Shown here piece by piece: positions 50,759-59,558 of a stretch of 64,000 nucleotides of DNA. Under the pieces are notes generated by a model, which saw nothing but the letters and a program-made list of their open reading frames with translations, was not told where the DNA came from and ran no database searches. The DNA is from Salinispora tropica CNB-440 (lineage in GTDB: Bacteria; Actinomycetota; Actinomycetes; Mycobacteriales; Micromonosporaceae), in assembly GCF_000016425.1 (NCBI RefSeq), contig NC_009380.1, positions 2,608,144-2,672,143 of the forward strand. The letters are read 5' to 3'. Numbering within the stretch: the stretch's first letter is position 1; each line of letters begins with the position of its first letter. The translations under genes were made by a program, and so were the position numbers.

Positions 50759-51637
50759 ATGCCAGCTGTCCGCGTTGATCGTGACAACGCATTTCGCGTC
50801 AACACGGTTGGCCTGCAGGCAAACCCGTTTCCGCTGTCGATCAGCGTCACGCCCCACGATGGCGTGCACCGCGTCCAAGCCACCGCCACGCGGGCCTACG
50901 ACCTGGTTGACGCGCTGACAGCCGACGCCCACCACACGGCCGTGGTCCTCAACGTCGGACAGAACAACTGGTTGAACGACGACGACGCGCCCTGGCCGTT
51001 GCTACGGATCGCGGGAGAGCAAAAAGTCGCAGCGGCCTGCCACGACATCCGATGGGCGGCGTCCTCCCGCTTCGAGTCTGATGACATGCTGACCATGCCC
51101 TGGCAACAGCTACCCAGATTCCTCAGCGGCTGGAGCCCCTACGAGCTCGAAATCCTTGACGCCCCTGGGCCACTGGACGACATCACGGCCGACGAACTGG
51201 CTCTAGCCGTCAACACCTTCGACGGCTCCAGCCTACTGCTGCCTCGCCTGCCCACCTCCGGCTTCTACTACGCGGGCCACGACGACTGCTACCTATACGC
51301 CGAGGCCACCGACCCGCAGATGCCCATACGTCTGCTGACGCGCCTGCTTACCCTGTTCGTTGGCTCATCACTGCTCGACGACGACACCGAGGCTCTTACC
51401 ATTGCCGAGCCCGATCCGGCCCTCGCAACCGCCCTCCTGGAAGCCAACCGCCACTGGATCGGCACCGTCAGATCCACCAAGCCCGACGGCACCGTGGCCA
51501 TCGGGTTCGCGCCCACCGACACCACGTGGCGCCTCGCCGGCCCCCTCCCGACCCTCGCCACCACCTCGGTGATCTTCGACCTCGCTACCGGCAGCTGGCG
51601 CATGTCTCCCGGGAACGACCACTGCCAGGATGCTTGA
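50759..51637 (+). CDS. Hypothetical protein whose 3' third is duplicated
   Basis: This 292-residue soluble protein (MPAVRVDRDNAFRVNTVGLQ..) has no recognised domain. Short motifs are 'VVLNVGQNNWLND', 'LPTSGFYYAGHDDCYLYAEA' and 'TVAIGFAPTDTTWRLAG'. ATG 50750 is an alternative start. A block of 288 bp beginning at its codon 202 and running 12 bp past the stop recurs at 56270-56557 with two mismatches. The gene is intact here; the other copy is only its 3' end. Confidence 0.55.
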   Translation: MPAVRVDRDNAFRVNTVGLQANPFPLSISVTPHDGVHRVQATATRAYDLVDALTADAHHTAVVLNVGQNNWLNDDDAPWPLLRIAGEQKVAAACHDIRWAASSRFESDDMLTMPWQQLPRFLSGWSPYELEILDAPGPLDDITADELALAVNTFDGSSLLLPRLPTSGFYYAGHDDCYLYAEATDPQMPIRLLTRLLTLFVGSSLLDDDTEALTIAEPDPALATALLEANRHWIGTVRSTKPDGTVAIGFAPTDTTWRLAGPLPTLATTSVIFDLATGSWRMSPGNDHCQDA

Positions 51638-51649
51638 CTTGTCCACATA
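51362..51649 (+). repeat. 288-bp direct repeat, copy 1
   Basis: This block covers the 3' end of the hypothetical gene plus 12 bp. It is 286/288 identical to 56270-56557 and in the same orientation, 4.9 kb apart. Both copies end abruptly against unrelated DNA. Confidence 0.9.
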
Positions 51650-51800
51650 CGTAAGTGTCTTGTATTCGTGTTCTTGGCTCGTCCAGCAATCACGGTGAGT
51701 CACGCCGAGCATGGTGCTGGCAGCGAGATCTGCATCCACGATCATCGTCTGATGACGCGAGTTGTTCCGGTGCGGCGGGGCCTGATTCGTCAAACAGCTC

Positions 51801-51959
51801 CGGGCCTCCGGCTATCCGGTCTTGGAAGCTGACGTGGCTCGGCTCTCGCCGTACCTCCGCAAGCACATCAACGTCCATGGCCACTACTCATTCCAGTTGC
51901 CCGAACTCGGCGGCGCCAGGCGTATGCTGCGCGACCCGGACGCGGGCGACGAGGACTGA
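51801..51959 (+). pseudogene. Tn3-family transposase, C-terminal remnant
   Basis: The frame ends RLSPYLRKHINVHGHYSFQL, then PELGGARRMLRDPDAGDED and stop, the conserved tail of Tn3-type TnpA proteins. All upstream parts are gone. It belongs to a different Tn3 subgroup from the fragment at 56.6 kb. Confidence 0.75.
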
Positions 51960-52455
51960 CTGCGTGCTGCATCCGACGATGTCTGATTACGGGGTCGTCG
52001 TGTTCGAAGCAGTCAGGTCGAGCCAGTGCGCCCAACGGTCGAGCTGCTGCGGAGAGGTTCAAAGCTCGGTGAGGAACTCCAGCATGTGATCGTGCACTGC
52101 GGCTCGCTCGGCTGCGGTAACGGGGCGGTATCCAAGGCTCGCCACGGCAGGAGGGCGGCGGCGCCGAGTTGCAGCGCTGGTTCTGTCCGTGAGTCCGAGA
52201 GCCGGTAGTCTGCCCCTCTCGCAACCGCCCGACCGTTCCAGAAGTTCGTCAGCGAGTTCGAGAACCACCTGTCGGGGCAAGCCGGCGGAGCCGGTGCGGC
52301 AGCCGATCGCCGGTCGAGGCTACGAGCCCAAGCCACTGCGGTGATCGTCCCAGCCTGCTGACACCCGCGGTTGGTGCAGGTCGGCCTCCGATCCTCCTGC
52401 CAGCCGCCTTGAAAACCGTTACGCGGCGGCGCACCCCCCTCACTAAGCTGCGGCG
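51960..52455. other. Decayed stretch between mobile-element remnant and acetyltransferase
   Basis: About 500 bp without a convincing gene. A minus-strand frame (52059-52280, ending GYRPVTAAERAAVHDHMLEF then LTEL) looks like the C-terminus of an unidentified protein. I would not call it a gene. Confidence 0.3.
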
Positions 52456-53652
52456 GTGAACGCACCCGTGGAGATTCGTGAGTTGCACGCCGACGACATG
52501 CCGGCGGCGTGGGAGCTGGGCCGGCTCGCGTTCGGTCTGTCGTCGCCGACACCGCAGTCCCCGGTCGCCGTGCCGGGCATCACCCGTTACGGCGCCTTCG
52601 ACCCCAGTGGGCGGCTGGTGGGCAGAGCCACCGATCTGCACCACGAGCAGTGGTGGGCCGGGCGCCCGGTGACCGCGGCGGACATCGCCTCAGTTGCGGT
52701 GTTGCCAGAGGCGCGCGGACGCGGCGTGGCGCGGTCGCTGCTCGGCGCCGTGCTGCGGGGGGCCCGGGAACGCGGCGCGGCGATCAGCGCGCTGTTTCCG
52801 ACCGTGGCGGCACCGTACCGGAGCTGCGGCTGGGAAACCGGTGGCACGCTGCGCACTGTCGACCTGGCCACCATGGCGCTGCCCCGGCACCGGCCGTCAC
52901 CCCACCTCTCGGTCAGCCCGGGCACCGCCGCGGACCTGCCCGCCGTCGCGGAACTGTACGAGCGGGTGGCCCGGCACCGGTGTGGTCTGCTGACCCGGCG
53001 AGGACCACTGTTCGATGACACCGGCGAGATGGCCGCCCTACCGCCCGGCGTGGACGGGCTGACCCTGGTGCACGACGGGGACCAGCTCGTCGGGTACGCG
53101 AGCTGGGAGCGCGGCCAGGGGTACGACGCGACAGCCGTGCTGAGCGTGTTCGACCTGTTCGCCGTTACGGCGGAGGCGGCCCGAGAGCTCGTCGGCGTGC
53201 TTGCCGGCTGGCAGAGCGTCACGCCGACACTGCGCCTGTGCCTGCTGGGTCACGACGCGGTGCGCGCGCAACTGCCCCTGGAGATCGCCCGTGAGCACCA
53301 ACAACAGATGTGGATGCACCGGCCGGTCGACGTCGTCCGGGCGGTGCAGAGCCGTGGCTGGCCGCCACATGTACGGGGCCAGGTCGTTTTCGCGCTCGAC
53401 GACGTCCTGGCACCGTGGAACACCGGTTCCTGGCGCCTGGAGGTCGCCGACGGCTCAGCCAGTTTGCAGCGTACGGACTCTGAACCCACGCTGCGCCTGG
53501 CCGTACAGGGCTTCGGGTTGCTCTATCTCGGTGCCACGACAGCGCAGGCCGTCGCGGAGGCCGGCCTGCTGCGCTGCGTCCCGGGGGCAGACCTCGGGGC
53601 GCTGGACCTGCTCGGCGCGGGACAGCAGGCGGAACTGCTCGACTATTTCTAG
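52456..53652 (+). CDS. Eis-like N-acetyltransferase
   Basis: This 398-residue protein has an N-terminal GNAT domain ('VAVLPEARGRGVARSLLGAV' is the acetyl-CoA motif), a second GNAT-like domain and a C-terminal sterol-carrier-like domain. It ends LLDYF, an aromatic C-terminus like the carboxylate-bearing end of Eis, which acts as the base. It probably acetylates amines of small molecules, which can cause aminoglycoside resistance. The start is GTG 52456. It lies inside the 288-bp repeat interval, so it is likely cargo. Confidence 0.82.
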   Translation: MNAPVEIRELHADDMPAAWELGRLAFGLSSPTPQSPVAVPGITRYGAFDPSGRLVGRATDLHHEQWWAGRPVTAADIASVAVLPEARGRGVARSLLGAVLRGARERGAAISALFPTVAAPYRSCGWETGGTLRTVDLATMALPRHRPSPHLSVSPGTAADLPAVAELYERVARHRCGLLTRRGPLFDDTGEMAALPPGVDGLTLVHDGDQLVGYASWERGQGYDATAVLSVFDLFAVTAEAARELVGVLAGWQSVTPTLRLCLLGHDAVRAQLPLEIAREHQQQMWMHRPVDVVRAVQSRGWPPHVRGQVVFALDDVLAPWNTGSWRLEVADGSASLQRTDSEPTLRLAVQGFGLLYLGATTAQAVAEAGLLRCVPGADLGALDLLGAGQQAELLDYF

Positions 53653-53663
53653 GGCGTCGCAGG

Positions 53664-53843
53664 TCAGTCCGCGAGGACGACTTCAAGATCCACGCCGGGC
53701 ATCTCCCGTGCGTCATGCCCGGCCTGCGAAACCTCGCCATCGGCGTCCACCGTCAGAATGGCCACACCAACATCGCCGCCGCCCTACGCCGCACCGCCCG
53801 CGACTGCCGCAGACCCCTGGCCGCCCTCGGCCTTACCGGATGA
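53664..53843 (+). pseudogene. ISAs1-family transposase, C-terminal remnant
   Basis: The frame reads DDFKIHAGHLPCVMPGLRNL, then AIGVHRQNGHTNIAAALRRT, then ARDCRRPLAALGLTG and stop. This is the typical C-terminus of ISAs1-family transposases. The rest is missing. It begins 12 bp after the acetyltransferase stop. Confidence 0.75.
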
Positions 53844-54297
53844 ATCCGGACAGACCTCGATCATGCAAGCAACCCTGTTTCCCGACCCCGTCCCTTACGA
53901 AGTTGAGGCGGAGCGTTCCCGACCCACGCCCCCCCCTGCGAAACCGCAGGTGAGACACGAGGCAGGGGACCTGCAGCATGCTCTACACGGTGGACCTGCG
54001 GAAAGATGCCGGCACGGCCCGCCCGCAACCTGGGGAATCGATAAACCAGCAGGTCAGAGCCCCTTTTCTGCAGGTCTACGTCAGCCCTGACGATCAGGAA
54101 CAGGCATCAGTCAACGCACCTAGGGGGCGCTACCGGTCATTGCGCCTACCCTGGGTCCCCAGTCTCCACACCGCCAGAGAAGGTGATCTTGTTTTAACGG
54201 GACTTCTCCGAGCGTTGGTCCTCAAGGGCCGGGGTGCGGGGCGTACGGCTCGGCGGCCCGCGTAAGAGGTTGATCGACTTCCGTATCGTCGTTCGAT
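53844..54297 (+). other. Intergenic stretch with one doubtful small frame
   Basis: A frame at 53863-54090 (75 residues, starts MQATLFPDPVPYEVEAERSR) begins plausibly but has a low-complexity Pro-rich middle and no known domain; I rate it unlikely to be coding. The rest holds nothing I can name. Confidence 0.3.
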
Positions 54298-54540
54298 ATG
54301 GAGATTCTCTTCGTGCTGCTCGCCGCGGCCGTCCTCACCTTCTGGTTCCTCGGGCATCGGCGTACGCCGGCGGGCCGGCGCGGCTCGTCGGCGTACGTGT
54401 CGTCGGCACCCGGCGCCACGGCAGACGGCGGTGGTGGTGGTGGTGCCTCCTGCGACAGCGATTCGAGTGGGGGCGGATGGTTCTCCGGCGGGGACAGCGG
54501 TGGAGCTTCCTCCGGCGGAGACAGCGGCAGCAGTTGCTGA
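54298..54540 (+). CDS. Small Gly/Ser/Cys-rich membrane-anchored protein
   Basis: This 80-residue protein has one N-terminal membrane helix (residues 3-18, 'LFVLLAAAVLTFWFLG') and a basic stop-transfer segment, then a tail of mostly Gly, Ser and Asp with two Cys, ending SGDSGSSC. The tail is low complexity and probably extracellular. No family is recognised. It lies between ISAs1 debris and the P450 cassette. Confidence 0.5.
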   Translation: MEILFVLLAAAVLTFWFLGHRRTPAGRRGSSAYVSSAPGATADGGGGGGASCDSDSSGGGWFSGGDSGGASSGGDSGSSC

Positions 54541-54833
54541 CGGCGGACGGTATGGCGCAGCCATCGTCGGCAACGGGCCAGACCAAACGGTTCAGAGGTC
54601 CCGGTATCGCTGGCGACGACCTGCCGGCCACCGACACCCGGCCCGCCAAGGGCCGGGCCACGCGCCGCCACGGCGCGTGAACCCGCACAATGTGCGGCGT
54701 GCGGTCGGCCCAGTCGTAGCTTTCAGCCCGGAACCAACAGCTCAACGCTCTTCAGATTTCAGGCATCTTCCCTCAGGGGCTTTCAATCTCCTGCGATGTA
54801 ATGCACCGACTTGATGTCTACCGCCTGTCCGAT
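54541..54833. other. Intergenic stretch with an imperfect direct repeat
   Basis: About 290 bp without a gene. At 54707-54749 it contains a roughly 43-bp segment (GGCCCAGTCGTAGC...) that recurs imperfectly at 56209-56250 at the far end of the P450 gene. Confidence 0.4.
54707..54749 (+). repeat. Imperfect direct repeat left of the P450 cassette
   Basis: It shares about 80% identity with 56209-56250 in the same orientation; the common core is AGTCGTAGCTT followed by CAGCCCG. Together the two copies flank the small gene plus P450 gene. Confidence 0.5.
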
Positions 54834-55022
54834 ATGGTGTCCGCAGTGCACGGCATCGTCACCGACCACACCAACGTCGGTGACGATCTGGCCATCGTCG
54901 CCACCGCCAGCGCGAGCGCCGCCAGCGAAGTCGACTGGCTGACCCGGGTGGCTCGGGCGTACAAGGATTCGCCGATCCTCTCCGCCGCCAGGCTCCAGTC
55001 ATCGGTCAGGGAGTTGGCATGA
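54834..55022 (+). CDS. Small hypothetical protein coupled to the P450
   Basis: This 62-residue protein (MVSAVHGIVTDHTNVGDDLA..) has an alpha-helical second half rich in Ala and Ser. The stop overlaps the P450 start (ATGA), so translation is coupled. An upstream start at 54801 is possible. No domain is recognised. Confidence 0.4.
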   Translation: MVSAVHGIVTDHTNVGDDLAIVATASASAASEVDWLTRVARAYKDSPILSAARLQSSVRELA

Positions 55023-56209
55023 CGTCACGACCGACGGCTGTCTTCGACCAGTGCCTGCTTCGTGACCCGCACTCGCGGTACAACGCGCTGCGGGACCAGG
55101 CTCCGGTGCATCACGTCCTCACGCCAGACGGAGCCCCCGCGTGGCTCGTCACCCGATACAACGACGTGCGAGCGGCATTCACCGACCCACGCCTGTCGGT
55201 CGACAAACGCTTCAGCGGTACCGACGGCGAGCACGGTTCGTCGCTGCCCCCCGAGCTGGACGCGCATCTCCTCAACCGCGACCCGCCCGACCACACTCGA
55301 CTTCGACGTCTGGCAGCTGCCGCCTGCACGCCTCGCCGCGTCGCCGACCTGCACCCCGCTGTGGAGAGAATCGTCAGCACGCTGCTGGACGGTCTCGCCG
55401 GCCACGACCGGGCGGAGCTGATCGGCTCCCTCGCGTCACCATTGCCCCTGCAGGTCATGCATGAACTCCTTGGCTTGCCCACCCAGGCCAACATCGACTT
55501 TCGGACGTGGACGAACACGCTGCTGTCCGCCGACGCCAATCAACCCGCCCAGTCACGAGCCGCCATGGCCAACATGCGGCGTTTCCTGATCGAGCAGTTG
55601 GCGCACAAGAGAGCGCAGCCCGGCGACGACCTGCTGACCGGTCTCCTGGCCGCCCGTGAGGACGACGACCGGCTCACCGACGATGAGCTGGTCGCCATGG
55701 TCTTCCTGCTGATGTTCGCGGGCTACGACAACACCGCCGCGCTCATCGGCACCGTAACCCACGCGCTGCTCACCAACGCAGAGTTACACGAGGCGGTGCG
55801 CGGCGGGTCGCTCGCCCTCGACGAACTCATCGACGAGGTCCTGCGGTGGAATCCCGCCTTTCCGCTGGCCGTACGACGGTTCGCCCGGGAGCCCATAACC
55901 ATCGCTGGTCAGACGATCCCCGCCGGTGATCGCATCTGGCTGTGTCTGGCTAGCGCGAATCGCGACCCCGCGCAGTTCACGCAGCCCGACGAACTCGGCA
56001 TCATAGGCCTCCGCCGCTCGCACCTGTCATTCGGGCACGGCATCCACTACTGCCTGGGCGCGCCACTCGCCCGCCTCCAGACGACCATAGCTGTCACCAG
56101 CCTGCTCAACCGCTTCCCTGAGATGCGGCTGGCGGTGCCCGCCCACGATATACGGTGGCGGGAGTCGTTCCGACTACGCGGACTGATCGCCTTGCCGGTC
56201 TACCTGTAG
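55019..56209 (+). CDS. Cytochrome P450
   Basis: This 396-residue P450 has the I-helix oxygen-activation motif FAGYDNTAALI, the ExxR helix (DEVLRWNPAF), and the haem loop FGHGIHYCLGAPLAR with the Cys ligand. The N-terminal region (AFTDPRLSVDKRF) and length are normal for soluble bacterial class I P450s. It hydroxylates or oxidises a small molecule and needs a ferredoxin and reductase, neither of which is nearby. It sits between short imperfect direct repeats and inside the longer 288-bp repeats, consistent with acquired cargo. Confidence 0.92.
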   Translation: MTSRPTAVFDQCLLRDPHSRYNALRDQAPVHHVLTPDGAPAWLVTRYNDVRAAFTDPRLSVDKRFSGTDGEHGSSLPPELDAHLLNRDPPDHTRLRRLAAAACTPRRVADLHPAVERIVSTLLDGLAGHDRAELIGSLASPLPLQVMHELLGLPTQANIDFRTWTNTLLSADANQPAQSRAAMANMRRFLIEQLAHKRAQPGDDLLTGLLAAREDDDRLTDDELVAMVFLLMFAGYDNTAALIGTVTHALLTNAELHEAVRGGSLALDELIDEVLRWNPAFPLAVRRFAREPITIAGQTIPAGDRIWLCLASANRDPAQFTQPDELGIIGLRRSHLSFGHGIHYCLGAPLARLQTTIAVTSLLNRFPEMRLAVPAHDIRWRESFRLRGLIALPVYL

Positions 56210-56250
56210 GCCTAGTCGTAGCTTCCAGCCCGAAAACCAACGGCAACGCT
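56209..56250 (+). repeat. Imperfect direct repeat right of the P450 cassette
   Basis: It corresponds to 54707-54749 with a few substitutions and a 1-bp gap. It overlaps the P450 stop codon. Confidence 0.5.
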
Positions 56251-56269
56251 GGTCAGGTTACTACGGCTA

Positions 56270-56557
56270 GGCTCATCACTGCTCGATGACGACACCGAGG
56301 CTCTTACCATTGCCGAGCCCGATCCGGCCCTCGCAACCGCCCTCCTGGAAGCCAACCGCCACTGGATCGGCACCGTCAGATCCACCAAGCCCGACGGCAC
56401 CGTGGCCATCGGGTTCGCGCCCACCGACACCACGTGGCGCCTCGCCGACCCCCTCCCGACCCTCGCCACCACCTCGGTGATCTTCGACCTCGCTACCGGC
56501 AGCTGGCGCATGTCTCCCGGGAACGACCACTGCCAGGATGCTTGACTTGTCCACATA
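56270..56557 (+). repeat. 288-bp direct repeat, copy 2
   Basis: It is identical to 51362-51649 except at two positions. Here the upstream part of the hypothetical gene is missing, so this copy codes only for the last third. On its right side it abuts a truncated Tn3 transposase. Confidence 0.9.
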
Positions 56558-57286
56558 ACGTCCGTGGTCGGGTTCGCGTTCACCGAGCTGCTGAACTTCC
56601 GTCTGCTGCCCCGGCTGAAGAACATCGGCAGCATCCGCGTGTACCGGCCCGACGGCACCCCGCCCGGCTGGCCCGCGCTCGGCGGCTCGCTGACGACCCG
56701 GGCCATCAAGTGGGACCTGATCGCCCAGCAGTACGGCCAGATGGTCAAGTACGCCACCGCCCTGCGCCTGGGGACGGCGGAGGCCGAGCAGGTGCTGCGG
56801 CGCTTCACCCGCGGCGGACCGCCGCATCCCACCTACGCCGCGCTCGAAGAACTGGTCCGCGCGGTCCGTACGGTCGTCGCCTGCGACGACCTGGCCAGCC
56901 CCGGGCCTGCGCTGGGAGATCCACGGCGGCCTCCAGGTCGTGGAGAACTGCAACAGCGCCAACACGGTCCTGCACTACGGCAAGGACGGCGCCCTGACCG
57001 GCTCGGACAAGGAGCACGCCGAGACCTCGATGCGCGCCCTGCACCTGCTCCAGAGCAGTCTCGTGCACGTCAACACCCTGCTGCTTCAGCAGGTGCTCGC
57101 CGAGCCGGCCTGGGCGAAGAATCTGAGCGAGGAGGACCGGCGCGGGCTGACCGCGCTGTTCTGGTCGAACGTCAACCCGTACGGGCACCTTCCGCCTGGA
57201 CCTGGACAAGCGGCTCGACCGCTGCCGTGCCCCGTCCCCGCACCCCGGCGGACATCGCCGACCGATCGAGTACGGGGACACGATGA
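56558..57286 (+). pseudogene. Tn3-family transposase, C-terminal part with frameshifts
   Basis: Across two frame changes one can read LLPRLKNIGSIRVYRPDGTP, IKWDLIAQQYGQMVKYATAL, RWEIHGGLQVVENCNSANTV, LHYGKDGALTGSDKEHAETS and LQQVLAEPAWAKNLSEEDRR, then FWSNVNPYG. These are the conserved C-terminal blocks of Tn3-type TnpA. Frameshifts near 56895 and 57190 and the loss of the N-terminal two thirds make it inactive. The left break is exactly at the 288-bp repeat. Confidence 0.85.
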
Positions 57287-57339
57287 GGGCTTCGCTGATC
57301 TCACCGGCCCCCGGATGAACGGGGCCGTGTGGCCGGACG

Positions 57340-57365
57340 CTCGACCCGGCGGCCGCCGGGTCGAG
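57340..57365. terminator. 26-bp palindrome (probable terminator)
   Basis: A perfect palindrome (CTCGACCCGGCGG and complement, no loop) lies 32 bp after the stop of the tautomerase gene. It could terminate that operon. Confidence 0.45.
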
Positions 57366-57397
57366 GTGCTGTCCTGGCCGGATGGCGGCCGGTGCGG

Positions 57398-57628
57398 TTA
57401 GGCGTCGCTGGTGTCGGTCGGTGTCGCCTCGCCGAGCATGGCGAGGGTCAGCACGTTGCCGGAGATGCCCCAGCCGCCGTCGGCGACCTCTTCGACCAGC
57501 ACCATGGTGTTGTTGCGGGCGCGCTCGCCGTAGATCTCGACGTACAGCTCCGTGGTGCGGGTGACGATCTCCTCCTTCTGCTTCGGGGTGAGGGTCTTCT
57601 CGGGGACCTTGAAGTTCGCGAAAGGCAT
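57398..57628 (-). CDS. 4-oxalocrotonate tautomerase-like protein
   Basis: This 76-residue protein starts MPFANFKVPEKTLTPKQKEE; Pro-2 becomes the N-terminal catalytic proline after Met removal. 'ITRTTELYVEIYGERARNNT'-type helix and a 'LVEEVADGGWGISG' strand follow, as in this superfamily. It should be a small cytosolic tautomerase or dehalogenase. It is the last of three same-strand genes with two SDR genes upstream. Confidence 0.85.
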   Translation of the reverse strand: MPFANFKVPEKTLTPKQKEEIVTRTTELYVEIYGERARNNTMVLVEEVADGGWGISGNVLTLAMLGEATPTDTSDA

Positions 57629-57657
57629 GGCTGGTTGTTCCTTCTCACAGTGGGGCG

Positions 57658-58568
57658 TTACCGGGAGCTGCCTGCGGTGAGCAGGCTGTCCAGTCCGAGG
57701 CGGCGGAAGAAGTCGGCGCGGACGCGGTCGGCGACCGCGGAGACGACTTCGCTGCCGTCTCGGCTGGGGTCTATGTGGGTGCGCAGCGGCCGAGTGCCAT
57801 GTGCCATCGCGACCAGGTGCACAACGGCTTCAGCGACGTCGGTCACATCGGCGTCCGAAGGGATGAGCGCGGCCAGGCGCTTGCCCAGATCGCCCATCAG
57901 GGGGCGGTGACGCTGGTCGTAGATTTCCGCACGGTCGGCGTCGGCGGGGGCGCCGGCGTTGGTTAAGTGGCTGGTGCCGGTGGTGAAGGCACCGGGCACC
58001 ACGATCGCGGTATCGATGCCGAACGGAAGCACCTCGGCGGCATAGCTGACTGCCAGGGCGTCCATCGCGGCCTTGGCGGCGAAATACGGGGCCAGGAACG
58101 GGGGCAGCCGCCACGGGTGCTGGAGCTGCCGATCCATACCAGCAGCCCCGAGCCCTGCTCACGCAACTTCGGCAGGGCGGCGCGGTTGACGCGCTGCGTG
58201 CCCAGGACGTTCACGTCGTACAACTCTGCGAGTTGCTCAGCGGTGAACGCCTCGGCGGCGCCCAGGACCATGTGCCCGGCGTTGTGCACGACCACATCCA
58301 GCCGGCCGCGCTCGGCGAGGATCCGGTCGACGGCGGCGTCGGCGGAGTCCTCAGACGTGACGTTCAGCTCGACAGCCTGTACGTCGACCTGGTGGTCGGT
58401 GCCGTAGCGCGCCAGGTCGGCCACCGCGGTCGCGTTACGGGTCGCCATCTGGCGGATGCCCGCGTACACGGTGTGCCCGGCGAGGGCCAGCGCACGCACG
58501 GACAGCGCCCCAATGCCGCTGGAGGCCCCGGTGACCAGGATGGCCTTTCCGGTGCCGTCGTTCCTCAT
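57658..58568 (-). pseudogene. SDR-family oxidoreductase with a frameshift
   Basis: From ATG 58568 the frame reads GKAILVTGASSGIGALSVRA, then HNAG and SGLLVWIGSSSTRGG, then loses homology. The expected sequence (LPPFLAPYFAAKAAMDALAV with the YFAAK site, then the C-terminus) continues in another frame from about 58120. The change is near a run of five C at about 58107-58125, so either the gene is broken or the sequence has an error there. Both halves are otherwise well preserved: glycine motif TGASSGIG, NAG, catalytic Ser and Tyr-x3-Lys. It belongs with a second SDR and a tautomerase on the same strand. Confidence 0.8.
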
Positions 58569-58612
58569 GACAGGGCCTTTCGTTGATCGATGGGGTGGCT
58601 GCTGCGGGCGGT

Positions 58613-59398
58613 TCAGATGATTCCGCCGTTGGCGCGGACGACCTGTCCGTTGATCCAGTGGCCGGCCGGGGAGGCCAGGAACGCGACGACCTCGGCAATG
58701 TCGGACGGGGTACCGAGGCGCTCCAGCGGGGGCTGGGCGGCCAGACGGGCGATGGTCTCCTCGTCCTTTCCGTCCAGGAACAGGTCGGTGGCCGTGGGGC
58801 CGGGCGCGACGGCGTTGGCGGTGACGTGCCGGCCCCGCAGCTCCCGGGCCAGGATCAGCGTCAGCGCCTCGACCGCGCCCTTGCTGGCGGAGTACGCGCC
58901 GTAGTTCGGGAAGGCCAGCCCCACCACGGACGTGGAGAACGTCACGATCGCCCCGCCGGGACGCACCCGACGGGCGGCCTGCTGGACGACGACGAACGTG
59001 CCGCGGATGTTGGTGCGGTGCAGGTCGTCCAGGACGGCCAGGTCCAGCTCGGCGATCGGCGCCATGTGTGCCCGCCCGGCTGCGTGCACGACGACGTCGA
59101 CACCGCCGAACTCTGCCTCGGCCGCGTCGAACAGAGCCGCGACGGCGTGTTCGTCGGCGACGTCGGCGCGTACCGCTATCGCCCGGACGCTGCCGTTGGC
59201 GGCGGCCTCCTTGACGGCGGCTTCGGCTTCGTCCTGGTTGCCGGCATAGCCGACCACGACGGCGTACCCGTCGGCGGCCAGCCGGCCGGCGGTCTGGCGG
59301 CCGATGCCGCGCGAGCCGCCGGTGACGATCGCGACACGGGGTGAGGCGGAGGGCTGGGCCGGGGCAGCGAGCCCGTTCAGGGAAGTAGGGATAGGCAC
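58613..59398 (-). CDS. SDR-family oxidoreductase
   Basis: This 261-residue short-chain dehydrogenase has TGGSRGIGRQTAG (NAD(P) motif), HAAG, catalytic Ser in TFSTSVVGL and YSASK. It ends WINGQVVRANGGII, as in FabG-like enzymes that reduce carbonyls. GTG at 59398 is the start, because AGGAGAG lies 7 nt upstream and homology begins near residue 15. It is the first gene of a set with the frameshifted SDR and the tautomerase, and divergent from an XRE gene. Confidence 0.9.
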   Translation of the reverse strand: MPIPTSLNGLAAPAQPSASPRVAIVTGGSRGIGRQTAGRLAADGYAVVVGYAGNQDEAEAAVKEAAANGSVRAIAVRADVADEHAVAALFDAAEAEFGGVDVVVHAAGRAHMAPIAELDLAVLDDLHRTNIRGTFVVVQQAARRVRPGGAIVTFSTSVVGLAFPNYGAYSASKGAVEALTLILARELRGRHVTANAVAPGPTATDLFLDGKDEETIARLAAQPPLERLGTPSDIAEVVAFLASPAGHWINGQVVRANGGII

Positions 59399-59558
59399 TA
59401 CTGACTCTCCTGTGGTGGATGCGTGTCGGGTCGCGGTCTCGCCGTCGCCCTGCGGTGTCCTCCACAATCGGCCGGTCCCCCACCCCTAGCCAGGGCTGCG
59501 TCTACCCAGGGGATGCCACCCCCTGGCTACGGCTCGGCGCGCGAGCGACCATGAAGGG

